Shown here: positions 16,390-23,877 of the stretch, piece after piece
Position numbering within the stretch: the stretch's first letter is position 1
How the letters are laid out: each line of letters begins with the position of its first letter
NCBI GenBank assembly: GCA_039916225.1
Contig: JBDSLU010000492.1
Coordinates: 1-35,873, forward strand
Reading direction: 5' to 3'
DNA from: JBDSLU01 sp039916225
GTDB taxonomy: Bacteria; Acidobacteriota; Vicinamibacteria; Vicinamibacterales; Vicinamibacteraceae
DNA: 35,873 nucleotides
Position numbers and translations under genes: made by a program
Notes under the pieces: generated by a model
What the model saw: only the letters and a program-made list of their open reading frames with translations
What the model was told of the DNA's origin: nothing
The model's database searches: none

Positions 16390-16941
16390 TCAGCGCGTCC
16401 AGGCGTGCGGCTTCAGGAACTCGTCGACCGCCGGCCGCGTCAGGTGCGCCGCGTAGTTGGCCATCAGCGAGAACGCCAGGCCCATCACCACGTCCAGCGC
16501 CTGCCGCGGCGAGTAGCCGGCGGCCAGGAACGCCTGCTGCGCCGTCGCGTCGACCGATCCTCGGTTGCGGACCATGGCCCGGGCGAACCGGCTCAAGGCC
16601 GCCAGACGCGGGTCGGCCGGTGCCTCGCCTCGGCGCAGCGCGTCGACTGCCGCACGATCGACGCCTTCCTTCAGCGCCATCGCGGTGTGGAATGCCATGC
16701 ACCAGGCGCAGTCGTTCTCGAAGGCCGCGGTCAGCGATAGCACTTGCACCTCGCCGCCCGAGAACCCGGTCTGCGCGTAGAGGTCGCGCAGCGCGAGGAA
16801 CCCATTCAGCAGGGCAGGGGACTCGGCCATCGTAGCGGCAAGATTGGGAATGAGTCCGACGGCGGCGTGGAGCTGGCGGAGGCCGTCGGCGGCCGGGGCG
16901 GGAGCGGTGTCAGGGGTGTGAGCGACGTACGTCGAAGTCAT
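16390..16941 (-). CDS. AhpD-like / carboxymuconolactone decarboxylase-family protein
   Basis: A 183-aa all-helical CMD-family protein. The key motif is NDCAWCMAFH with the redox pair C78 and C81 and H85, as in AhpD-like alkylhydroperoxidases. The preceding segment EVQVLSLTAAFEN and the following RFARAMVRNRGSV and LDVVMGLAFSLMANYAAHL complete the fold. Such proteins reduce peroxides or act as thiol-dependent oxidoreductases; the physiological reductant is not encoded here. The ATG at 16941 has AAGGAG 8-9 nt upstream. A promoter and operator-like palindrome lie 42-90 nt before the start, matching those of the XRE gene next in line, so this is the likely direct target of that regulator. Confidence 0.9.
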   Translation of the reverse strand: MTSTYVAHTPDTAPAPAADGLRQLHAAVGLIPNLAATMAESPALLNGFLALRDLYAQTGFSGGEVQVLSLTAAFENDCAWCMAFHTAMALKEGVDRAAVDALRRGEAPADPRLAALSRFARAMVRNRGSVDATAQQAFLAAGYSPRQALDVVMGLAFSLMANYAAHLTRPAVDEFLKPHAWTR

Positions 16942-16982
16942 CTACAGGGCTCCTTGTCGAGTGAATCGAACAACGAGCCCGC

Positions 16983-17011
16983 AGTATCGAGGGGCACCGG
17001 GCGCGCCTCAA
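16983..17011 (-). promoter_or_regulatory. Predicted promoter of the AhpD-like gene
   Basis: Minus-strand TTGAGG (17011-17006) and GATACT (16988-16983) are 17 nt apart, leading to a roughly 35-nt leader before the ATG at 16941. The -35 is in the same position relative to the palindrome as in the XRE promoter. Confidence 0.5.
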
Positions 17012-17029
17012 TTCCCTCGGAGGTAAGCG
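17007..17029. promoter_or_regulatory. Operator-like palindrome, copy at the AhpD-like promoter
   Basis: Core TTCCCTCGGAGGTAA; 22 of 23 nt match the copy at 16348-16370. The one difference is the centre of the odd palindrome, where base identity should not matter to a symmetric dimer. Centre lies about -42 from the predicted transcript start. Likely XRE binding site. Confidence 0.65.
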
Positions 17030-17104
17030 CGCGCCGATTGCGCTTGCCACAAGTCCCGGTGTCGGCCGCAGAATCCGGACCATTCGCCGAACGGAGGAGG
17101 ACCG

Positions 17105-17722
17105 ATGCGCGTGCTGCTATCGACGATCGGGTCGCGGGGGGACGTCCAGCCACTGCTGGCCTTGGCGCTGGCGCTGCGGGAGCGCGGACACGAGGCGCGC
17201 TTCTGCGTGCCGCCCGATTTCCGTGAGTGGCTCGAGGGCCTCGGGTTTGCCGTGACGCCGATCGGTCCCAAACTGCAAACCTTCGCGGCGGCGCGTCCCG
17301 CCAGCGCGACACCGTCGATGCCGGTGATGACGCCGGAGCAGCGGCGGCAACTGGCGGAGGCCTCCGTCGCGGCGCAGTTCACGGCGGTCGCGGCGGCCGC
17401 AGACGGCTGCGACCGCATCGTGGCGGCCTCGGCCCTGCAGATTGCCGCGCGCTCGGTGGCCGAGCAGCGCGCGATTCCCTACACGTTCGTGGGCTACTGC
17501 CCGAACGTCTTCCCGTCGCCGCACCATGCTCCGCCGCCCTTGCCAGCCATGCCTGGTCAGCCAGTCGACGCGCTACCGCCGGGCAACGGGGAGCTGTGGG
17601 CGCGCGCCGCGCAGCGCTTCAACGACTTGTTCGGCCCGGCGCTGAACGCTCATCGCGCAACGATTGGCCTCGCGCCGGTTGGCGATGTCCGCGCGCACGT
17701 GTTCGGCGAGGAACTGGGGTAG
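17105..17722 (+). pseudogene. Truncated UGT/GT28-type glycosyltransferase
   Basis: The frame begins with a strong SD (GGAGGAGG) and MRVLLSTIGSRGDVQPLLALALALRERGHEARFCVPPDF, the classic N-terminal acceptor domain of UGT-like (sterol/macrolide) glycosyltransferases. It runs through PYTFVGYCPNVFPSPHHAPPP and NAHRATIGLAPVGDVRAHVF. It stops at residue 205, just where the linker to the C-terminal nucleotide-sugar domain begins. Full family members have about 400-430 residues. The donor-binding half (HCGAGTT-like motif) is absent, and no trace of it was found before the convergent gene ends at 17767. It looks like a 3' deletion; the remaining half should not transfer sugar. A role as a free acceptor-binding protein is possible but unsupported. 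Confidence 0.8.
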
Positions 17723-17766
17723 GTCGCAAGCGGCCGATCGAGCGATCGTCCTCCAGTAACCGGACG

Positions 17767-19329
17767 CTACTTGCGAGAGAGGAGGCCCTTGAGGGCACCG
17801 AGGTCGTAGCTGACGCCCGCATGGCCCTGCCAGAACGACTTGCCCGTGATCAGCTCCGTGCGGTTGGACCAGCTGACTGCCAGCGGGAAGCTCACGCCCT
17901 TGGCGGCGGGGATACTCGCCCGGAATTGGGCGATGTGCAGCGCCCCCTTGGTGTCGAGCAGCTCGATGGCCTCCTTCGGCAGCGGGATGGCCGCGCCGCC
18001 CGGCGTGATGGCCGTCTTGTCGAAAGTGATCACGCCGTTGGCGACCATGTACTGAAAGTAGTAGGCCACCGTGTACGTCGGGCGGAAGTCGCCGGTCCGG
18101 ATAGGCATCCAATCGAGCGCAGCCGAAAGCTGGGCGTCACGGACTTTCCAGCCGTCTGTCGGGGTCAGGTCCGGTCGGAACATCGACACGCCAGCGTTCA
18201 TGGTGAACGCGCCTGTCGGTGCCCGTAGGGGCTCACCTGACTTCGGATGCGCGCCCAGGGGCGTCGAGAAGACGACTCGGACCTGGTGCAGTTCGGGCTG
18301 GCTGGTGGGCCGCTCGTGGACGTAGTCGATCGTCGCCGCCTTGCGATACAGCTTCTCCGCCAGCTTCTTGTTCTGCAGCACGATGTAGGCACGCTGGCTT
18401 TGGAACGCCGCGGCGCGGAACGTCACGAACTCGGGCGACGCGGCCAGCTGAGCCAGCCGTTCGCGGTATCGCTGGAGCAGGACGGCCTCCAGCCGCGGCC
18501 GCAGCGCGCTGGCGTCCCCTGCCCGCGCAGCTTCCGCCTCGAGAAGGGAGACCGTCGTCGTCCTCCAGGCATCCCCGGAGATCGAATCGAAGTGGGTCTC
18601 GAACGCAATCTGAGCCGGCCCGAAAGCCGCCGCAGCGGCCTGCACCGCCTGATCGGCCTGAAAGTCCGCCAGTGCCGTCTCGAGCGCCTTGTTGTTGCGT
18701 TCGCGGACAAACATCTCATAGCGAATCGACAGCGCAGTGAGCTTCCGGTTGCCGAGAAGCGCGATGCCGTCGGTTCCGTCAGGCACGACGGTGGATCCCG
18801 CCATCGAGAAGGTCGTCGACCCGGATAACCCGCGCAGCCATTTCCCCGATCCGTGCTCGCATTCGTTGTCGAGGCTGCCGCACCCGCGCGGAACCGCCCC
18901 GCTGAGCAACTGTTTCACCATGAGCGCGTTGGCGCTGAAGGTCACCGACGTATCGTCCGTCTTGCGGGCGACGGCGCCCGATTCGATGGCGGCGCTGAAG
19001 ATCTCGCTGATGCTGGGCCTGGCGACCACTGACGTCGACGCGGTGCGCCCGCTGAGCGAGCCGAGCTGCAGGTCGCCGCGTATCTCGCTGAGATCGACGC
19101 GATCCGGCTGCTCCGCCAAAGCGAGATCCACCAGATAGGCCGAGAACGCGCTGCTGTCGGTCGCGTCCATCAAGGCGCTGTGCGCCGAGTTCGGGTCGCT
19201 GGATTTCAGCCCTCGATCCTTGTTCTGGACGAAGCGCGCGAGTGCATCTGTCGCCGGCAGGGGAAGTTGATCTGCCGATCCGGCCGCGGCCGTGGCAATG
19301 AGGATCGCTAAGCAGAGGCAGGCCCGCAT
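17767..19329 (-). CDS. Exported 520-aa protein of unknown function
   Basis: It begins MRACLCLAILIATAAAGSADQ, a Sec signal peptide with cleavage near residue 19. The middle (about 230-340) is alpha-helical with coiled-coil character (RNNKALETALADFQADQAVQ, LEAVLLQRYRERLAQL). The last 170 residues are rich in alternating beta strands (YTVAYYFQYMVANGVITF, FPLAVSWSNRTELI, KSFWQGHAGVSYDLGAL), like part of an outer-membrane barrel or surface beta domain. No family is recognised. Its ATG is 1 nt after the stop of the 104-aa gene, so it is the last gene of a tightly coupled three-gene operon. It converges on the truncated glycosyltransferase. Confidence 0.7.
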   Translation of the reverse strand: MRACLCLAILIATAAAGSADQLPLPATDALARFVQNKDRGLKSSDPNSAHSALMDATDSSAFSAYLVDLALAEQPDRVDLSEIRGDLQLGSLSGRTASTSVVARPSISEIFSAAIESGAVARKTDDTSVTFSANALMVKQLLSGAVPRGCGSLDNECEHGSGKWLRGLSGSTTFSMAGSTVVPDGTDGIALLGNRKLTALSIRYEMFVRERNNKALETALADFQADQAVQAAAAAFGPAQIAFETHFDSISGDAWRTTTVSLLEAEAARAGDASALRPRLEAVLLQRYRERLAQLAASPEFVTFRAAAFQSQRAYIVLQNKKLAEKLYRKAATIDYVHERPTSQPELHQVRVVFSTPLGAHPKSGEPLRAPTGAFTMNAGVSMFRPDLTPTDGWKVRDAQLSAALDWMPIRTGDFRPTYTVAYYFQYMVANGVITFDKTAITPGGAAIPLPKEAIELLDTKGALHIAQFRASIPAAKGVSFPLAVSWSNRTELITGKSFWQGHAGVSYDLGALKGLLSRK

Positions 19330-19330
19330 G

Positions 19331-19645
19331 TCACACTCCCTCGATGTCCAGCGTGGTGAAGAAGTGCGTGCGGGTCCACGTGAAAAGCTTCAAAGGACAT
19401 TCGCCCGCTCCAAACGTTTCGAGCACCAGCATCCGCTGCCGGTCGACCGCCCCGACGGCGACCAGGAGGAGCTTGTTCTTGCCCTTCCGGATGACGAACT
19501 CGAACGGCGCTACGCCATCCTCCTCGCCCGCATAGAAGATCTGGACGAGCCCGGCGGCGCCCGGCGAGCGCAGTTCGAGCGTCACTGTTCTGCCAATCCC
19601 ACCTTCGAAGACTCCGTCGTCCCGTCGGGACAATACACACGCCAT
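19331..19645 (-). CDS. Unknown 104-aa protein, middle gene of envelope operon
   Basis: Chosen start: ATG at 19645, preceded by a good SD (GCGAGGTGAACATC). An upstream in-frame ATG at 19690 lies over the end of the previous gene. The product (ACVLSRRDDGVFEGGIGRTV, FYAGEEDGVAPFEFVIRKGK, KLFTWTRTHFFTTLDIEGV) is beta-rich and compact, without signal peptide or membrane segment, resembling a small immunoglobulin- or lipocalin-like sandwich. No known family. It lies between an inner-membrane protein and an exported protein, 1 nt from the latter, so it probably works with them. Confidence 0.65.
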   Translation of the reverse strand: MACVLSRRDDGVFEGGIGRTVTLELRSPGAAGLVQIFYAGEEDGVAPFEFVIRKGKNKLLLVAVGAVDRQRMLVLETFGAGECPLKLFTWTRTHFFTTLDIEGV

Positions 19646-19686
19646 GATGTTCACCTCGCAAGGAAAGACGGACAGTCGAGCACGGT

Positions 19687-20799
19687 TCACACCTTGGTCG
19701 GCAGCAGCTTACCGCCGACATACGCGCTGTTGCTGACGCCCATCAGGCCGAGCAGCGTGTTGTCGAAGGTGGGCATGGCCAAGTCGTGCCACACGGCGTA
19801 GCCGAAGACCCAGACCAGAGCCAGCGTCCACACGACCATCTGCAAGCGGTAGATCGTGATGCCGTCCGACTCCGTCAGGAGGTCAATGGCGAAGTTGCGC
19901 GATACGGGGACCGCGACCATGACGACCGGGGCCAACCCGCCTGGCCCACCTGCCGCCAGGGCCGCGATCGGTTGCGCACCTGATGTGCCTACGGCGCCAG
20001 CGGTGATTCCTGTCGCCACCGCCAGACCGAGGAGGATGAGAGCCGTCTGATTGAGCGGATTGGTGGTGCCCAGAATCGTCCAGATGAACAGGTAGCTTCC
20101 GGTGATGACGACGAGCCAGACGGCCAGTTGGGTTCTTGCCAGGGAGTAGGGCTTGCGGAAGCCTGGGCCTGGTTCTGGTCCGGGGTCGCGCAGCAGGTTG
20201 GAGCGTCGTCCCAGGGTGAAGAGCACGCCGACCAAGGCAATCAGCAGCGCGTAGATGAAATTGGTTCGGGCTCCAGGTCGCACCTCGAACGGTGCCTTCA
20301 CGGCGTTGGAGACGAAGCGCAGACGAGGCGCGCTGCCCACCGGCGTCGCGTCCGCCGGTTCGGCGATGGCCAGCGCTACCGGGAAGGTCGGCTTACGATC
20401 CTGGCCCGCGAGCAGCAGCTTCCACTGTTCGACGTCGGAGTCCTGATCGAGGACGAAGGTCAACCTGACCGTGTCGCTGTCGACGGCCCGCGCCCGGAGT
20501 GCCGGGAAGGAGACGCCGGCGATGACGAGCGACAGTTCGTTCAATTGGCGTTTCGACGCATCCTCCCATTGGCGCCCGGACGTGGCGAGGACGACGTCCA
20601 GCTCCTTGCCTGCCCGGCATGGCTTGCCGGCGCAGTCGATGCGAACGACGCGCATCGTCGGCGGCGGGTTCGGCGGCGCCTCAGGCTTCGCGGCGGGTGG
20701 AGCACCGCCCTGCGCGACGGCGGGCGACGTGAGAGCAAGTGTCGCTGCGGCGAGCGCTACAGCGTGGAACAGGGCGGGCGGTCGGCTGGGGAAGGGCAT
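19687..20799 (-). CDS. Membrane protein with periplasmic N-terminal domain, unknown function
   Basis: The ATG at 20799 has SD GGAGGA 5 nt upstream; 370 aa. A signal peptide (LFHAVALAAATLALTSPAVAQ) precedes a proline-rich spacer, a periplasmic domain with a Cys pair (RIDCAGKPCRAGKEL) and beta strands (about 45-185). About four transmembrane helices follow (FIYALLIALVGVLFTLG, LAVWLVVITGSYLFIWTIL, ALILLGLAVATGITAGAVG, MVVWTLALVWVFGYAVW). The C-terminus is short (LGLMGVSNSAYVGGKLLPTKV). No family recognised. As first gene of the operon with 19331 and 17767, it could anchor or secrete the exported 520-aa product. It is divergent from the M8 metalloprotease gene across a structured 156-bp region. 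Confidence 0.7.
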   Translation of the reverse strand: MPFPSRPPALFHAVALAAATLALTSPAVAQGGAPPAAKPEAPPNPPPTMRVVRIDCAGKPCRAGKELDVVLATSGRQWEDASKRQLNELSLVIAGVSFPALRARAVDSDTVRLTFVLDQDSDVEQWKLLLAGQDRKPTFPVALAIAEPADATPVGSAPRLRFVSNAVKAPFEVRPGARTNFIYALLIALVGVLFTLGRRSNLLRDPGPEPGPGFRKPYSLARTQLAVWLVVITGSYLFIWTILGTTNPLNQTALILLGLAVATGITAGAVGTSGAQPIAALAAGGPGGLAPVVMVAVPVSRNFAIDLLTESDGITIYRLQMVVWTLALVWVFGYAVWHDLAMPTFDNTLLGLMGVSNSAYVGGKLLPTKV

Positions 20800-20955
20800 G
20801 GTCCTCCGAATGGGCAGGCGGCCTGCCGTCGCTCTGAAAACGTCAGCGACGGCCAAACGGTACCAGTGCGCTCTTTTGCCGCCGCTTCACGCATGACCGG
20901 TCGCACCCGTACCAAACGCCCGTTCGCGGCGTTTGTCAGGTGAAAGGACGGATCA
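20800..20955. promoter_or_regulatory. Divergent control region with two stem-loops
   Basis: Between the membrane-protein gene (minus) and the M8 protease gene (plus). GCCGTCGCT (20825-20833) pairs with AGCGACGGC (20845-20853), loop 11 nt. CAAACGCC (20913-20920) pairs with GGCGTTTG (20928-20935), loop 7 nt, ending about 8 nt before the AAAGGA SD of the protease. A smaller GGCAGG/CCTGCC repeat is at 20813-20826. They may be operators or leader structures; I see no confident -35/-10 pair. Confidence 0.4.
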
Positions 20956-21819
20956 ATGGCCAAACGAGCACAGAAGCAGAGAATCGATCGCTACGTCGCG
21001 CACAAGAGCGTCAAGGCGAGCGCGGCGGCGACGGCGATCCAGTCGGCATACAAGATCGAAGTGCGGTTCCTGGGCGGCCTGACCGCCACGCAGAAGGCGG
21101 CCTTCAAGAAGGCGGCGGACCGCTGGACGACAGTGATCATCGGCGACTTGCCGACGGTGATGGTGAGCGGCGAGCCCATCGACGATCTCCTGATCGAGGC
21201 CAAGGGCATCCCCATCGACGGACCGAACGGCATCCTGGGCCAGGCCGGTCCGACCAACCTGCGGCCGGCCTCGGCGGGCGCCGCGGCCTTCCTGCCGGCC
21301 AAGGGCATCATGCAGTTCGACACTGCCGATCTCGCGCAGATGGAAGCCGACGGCACGCTGGTCGACGTCATCACCCACGAGATGGGGCATGTGATCGGCA
21401 TCGGTACCATCTGGGAGGACAAGGGTCTGCTGGCCGGCCTCGGCACGGCGAACCCGACCTTCACCGGCGCGAAGGCCAAGAAGGCGTTCGGCACGCTGAA
21501 GGGCAAGGGACCGACGCCCGTGCCGGTCGAGAACACCGGGGGCGAGGGCACCCGCGACAGTCACTGGCGCGAGTCGGTGTTCAAGAACGAGTTGATGTCC
21601 GGCTTCATCGCGGCAGCCGGCAACCCGCTCAGCCGGCTGACGGTGGCCAGCCTGCAGGACCTGGGCTACAAGGTGAACCTGAGCGCGGCCGAGGCGTATT
21701 CGCTGCCCAACCTGCAGATGATCGCCGAGCGCGGTCTGCTGATGGCGGTGCCGGCGCATCGGCACACGCTGCCGATCTTCTCGCCGAAGGTGCTTCCGGA
21801 CGACAGCCTCGTCGTGTGA
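20956..21819 (+). CDS. Leishmanolysin-like (M8) zinc metalloprotease
   Basis: A 287-aa protein with the metzincin signature HEMGHVIGIG (H141, E142, H145). The third zinc ligand is displaced by an insertion to DSHWRES (H203), and the Met-turn NELMSGF (M214) lies shortly after, exactly the M8 (gp63) arrangement. A bacterial M8 feature, QFDTADLAQMEADG before the active site, is also present. No signal peptide: the N-terminus is basic (MAKRAQKQRIDRYVAHKS), so export would need another route or the enzyme acts inside or after lysis. The SD AAAGGA lies 8 nt upstream. A 91-aa unknown gene follows after 19 nt and a DyP peroxidase after that, so the three may be co-transcribed. Substrate unknown. Confidence 0.88.
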   Translation: MAKRAQKQRIDRYVAHKSVKASAAATAIQSAYKIEVRFLGGLTATQKAAFKKAADRWTTVIIGDLPTVMVSGEPIDDLLIEAKGIPIDGPNGILGQAGPTNLRPASAGAAAFLPAKGIMQFDTADLAQMEADGTLVDVITHEMGHVIGIGTIWEDKGLLAGLGTANPTFTGAKAKKAFGTLKGKGPTPVPVENTGGEGTRDSHWRESVFKNELMSGFIAAAGNPLSRLTVASLQDLGYKVNLSAAEAYSLPNLQMIAERGLLMAVPAHRHTLPIFSPKVLPDDSLVV

Positions 21820-21838
21820 TCCTGGCGGCGAGGAACTG

Positions 21839-22114
21839 GTGAAAGGCGTTCTGCGCCCGCAGAAGTCCGTGCTGCCCGACGCGGCGACCGTGCCGAAGAA
21901 GAACCAGGTACCGGTCCCGCGTCGGTTCACCCACGAGCTGATCACCGAGCAACCCTTCTATTACACAGCGCGCGGCCAGGAGCCGGCGGGCACCCTGTCC
22001 GCCGGGAGTCGCGTTCGCCTGGACACGGAAGGCCGCGCGCGCTGTCGCGTCGTCGACGCGCGTGGCCTGGTGGTGTACGTAGCCTGCGGCGCCCTCGAGC
22101 AACTCGAACGCTGA
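21839..22114 (+). CDS. Unknown 91-aa protein after M8 protease
   Basis: GTG start at 21839 with GAGGAACT just upstream. The N-terminal 40 residues are extended and basic/proline-rich (PKKNQVPVPRRFTHELI). The C-terminal half is a compact beta domain (FYYTARGQEPAGTLSAGSRV, RLDTEGRARCRVVDARG, LVVYVACGALEQL) resembling an SH3-like barrel. No signal peptide. It is 19 nt after the protease stop, so probably the same transcript, perhaps an inhibitor or chaperone for the protease; that is a guess from position. Confidence 0.6.
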   Translation: MKGVLRPQKSVLPDAATVPKKNQVPVPRRFTHELITEQPFYYTARGQEPAGTLSAGSRVRLDTEGRARCRVVDARGLVVYVACGALEQLER

Positions 22115-22225
22115 ACCCAGTCGATCCTCAACGACACCTGTACGAACGCCGCCAGTCGCGCGTTTCCTGGACATCACGCCGCGCAGCAACCCCTCCGCGC
22201 CGCGTACGTCCGAGGAGACCCGCAC

Positions 22226-23794
22226 ATGGCTGACAAGAAGACGAACATTCCTCCCGTGACCGCGCCGACGGCGATGGCGGTCGCTCCCGCTGATGCGGGC
22301 CGCACGGCGGTCGAGCTGCCCGGCCACTGCGAACCGTGCCCCCCGACGATTCGCCTCGATGCGCCGCTCCGTTGGAAAGCGGCCAACAGCCTGGAGCAGA
22401 AGCTCCTGCGCAACCTCCAGGGCAACATCCTGAAGGGCCACGGTCGGGACCACACGTGGAACGTGTTCTTCACGTTCGGCGGCGACAACCGGAAGTCGCG
22501 CCGCCTCCTGCGCCAGCTCGGCAACGGCTTCATCACCGACGCCTACAAGCAGTTGCTCGGCACCGAAGCGTTCTTGACGTCGGGCAAGGACGGAGGCACG
22601 TTCTGTGCGGCGTTCCTCAGCGCCGAGGGCTATCAGCAGTTGGGGCTGACATTCACAGCGGCGCCTGGGAACACGGCCTTCGACGCCGGAATGAAGGCCG
22701 GCCAGGGCGCGCTCGGTGATCCGCCGAGCACCGCGTGGGAGACGCCGTTTCAGCAGAACGTGCACGCCATGGTCCTCGTCGCCGACGACGACGTGGCCCG
22801 TGGCTCGGCGGCGGCAGCATCGATCCGGCTGCTCGTCGGTGACGCGGACGGCACCGTGCTGCATACGCAGACGGGCGTGGCGATCCGCAATACGGCCGGC
22901 AACGGCCTCGAGCACTTCGGCTACATCGACGGTCGCAGCCAGCCGCTGATGCTGCTCGAAGACATCGAGAAGGAATCGCGCGACGAGGGCATCGCCCAGT
23001 GGGATCCGACGTTCCCGCTGAGTACCGCGCTCGTGCCGGATCCGCTGGTCGGGAGCGCCGACGAACTGGCCTTCGGCAGCTTCTTCGTCTTCCGCAAGCT
23101 CGAACAGAACGTCCGCGGCTTCAAGACGCGCGAGCAGCAGCTCGCCGACGCTCTGGGCCTGACGGGCGAGGATCGCGAGCGCGCCGGCGCGTTCGTGGTC
23201 GGCCGCTTCGAGGACGGCACGCCGATCACCATGGCCGCCGATCCGGCAGAACTGGAGTCGCCTCACAACGACTTCGACTACACCGGCGACGCCGCGGCGT
23301 CACGGTGTCCATTTCACGCCCACATCCGGAAGACGAATCCGCGTGGGTCAGGCGGGTTCGAGGCCGAGCCGCAGGAGCGACTCCACATCATGGCGCGCCG
23401 CGGCATCACCTACGAGGACGTGCCGCGCCCGTTTCACCCGGACGGCCTGCCCGAGGCCGAGTCGCTGGCGGAGTTCCTGGCCACGGTCGCTCCGGATCTG
23501 CCGACCGGCGGCGTCGGACTCCTGTTCATGGCCTACAACGCCCGCATCGATCAGCAGTTCGCGTTCACGCAGAGCACGTGGGCCAACAACCCGGGCTTCC
23601 CGAGCGCACCCTCGGCGCCGGGCCTCGACCCCGTCATCGGCCAGGACGCCGGCAATCCCGGCGGTCAGGCGTATCCCAATTCCTGGGATGACGACACGGC
23701 CGGTACCACCCCGTTCGACTTCAAGGGCTTCGTGACGATGAAGGGTGGGGAGTACTTCTTCGCGCCGAGCCTGCACTTCCTCCGGAACCTGTGA
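22226..23794 (+). CDS. DyP-type heme peroxidase
   Basis: A 522-aa protein with DyP hallmarks. FGYIDGRSQP supplies the GxxDG motif with catalytic Asp (D235), CPFHAHIRKTNPRG holds the proximal heme histidine (H366), and RRGITYED holds a conserved Arg-rich loop. The N-terminal ferredoxin-like half begins NLQGNILKGHGRDHTWNVFF, and the C-terminus ends FDFKGFVTMKGGEYFFAPSLHFLRNL, a typical DyP ending (GGEYFFxPS). Such enzymes oxidise dyes, phenolics or porphyrins with H2O2. The extra ~50-residue N-terminal extension has a C-x-x-C pair (GHCEPCPP). There is no Tat motif and no encapsulin-targeting tail or encapsulin gene nearby. SD CGAGGAG is upstream of ATG. Confidence 0.93.
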   Translation: MADKKTNIPPVTAPTAMAVAPADAGRTAVELPGHCEPCPPTIRLDAPLRWKAANSLEQKLLRNLQGNILKGHGRDHTWNVFFTFGGDNRKSRRLLRQLGNGFITDAYKQLLGTEAFLTSGKDGGTFCAAFLSAEGYQQLGLTFTAAPGNTAFDAGMKAGQGALGDPPSTAWETPFQQNVHAMVLVADDDVARGSAAAASIRLLVGDADGTVLHTQTGVAIRNTAGNGLEHFGYIDGRSQPLMLLEDIEKESRDEGIAQWDPTFPLSTALVPDPLVGSADELAFGSFFVFRKLEQNVRGFKTREQQLADALGLTGEDRERAGAFVVGRFEDGTPITMAADPAELESPHNDFDYTGDAAASRCPFHAHIRKTNPRGSGGFEAEPQERLHIMARRGITYEDVPRPFHPDGLPEAESLAEFLATVAPDLPTGGVGLLFMAYNARIDQQFAFTQSTWANNPGFPSAPSAPGLDPVIGQDAGNPGGQAYPNSWDDDTAGTTPFDFKGFVTMKGGEYFFAPSLHFLRNL

Positions 23795-23812
23795 CAACAA
23801 GATCCATCGGCC

Positions 23813-23844
23813 ACGTCCAGCGCCTGAACCTCCGCGCTGGACGT
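23813..23844. terminator. Bidirectional stem-loop terminator, DyP / CHAT genes
   Basis: ACGTCCAGCGC (23813-23823) and GCGCTGGACGT (23834-23844) form a perfect 11-bp stem with a 10-nt loop. It lies 18 nt after the DyP stop and 33 nt before the converging CHAT stop. No pronounced T-run. Confidence 0.68.
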
Positions 23845-23877
23845 ACTCCGACCGCCTGTGGCAGCGGGCGGAGTCGA

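Noticed and set aside
17735..17748. CGATCG repeated twice near the end of the truncated glycosyltransferase
   Set aside because: Short self-palindromes are expected by chance at this GC content and do not form a good terminator.
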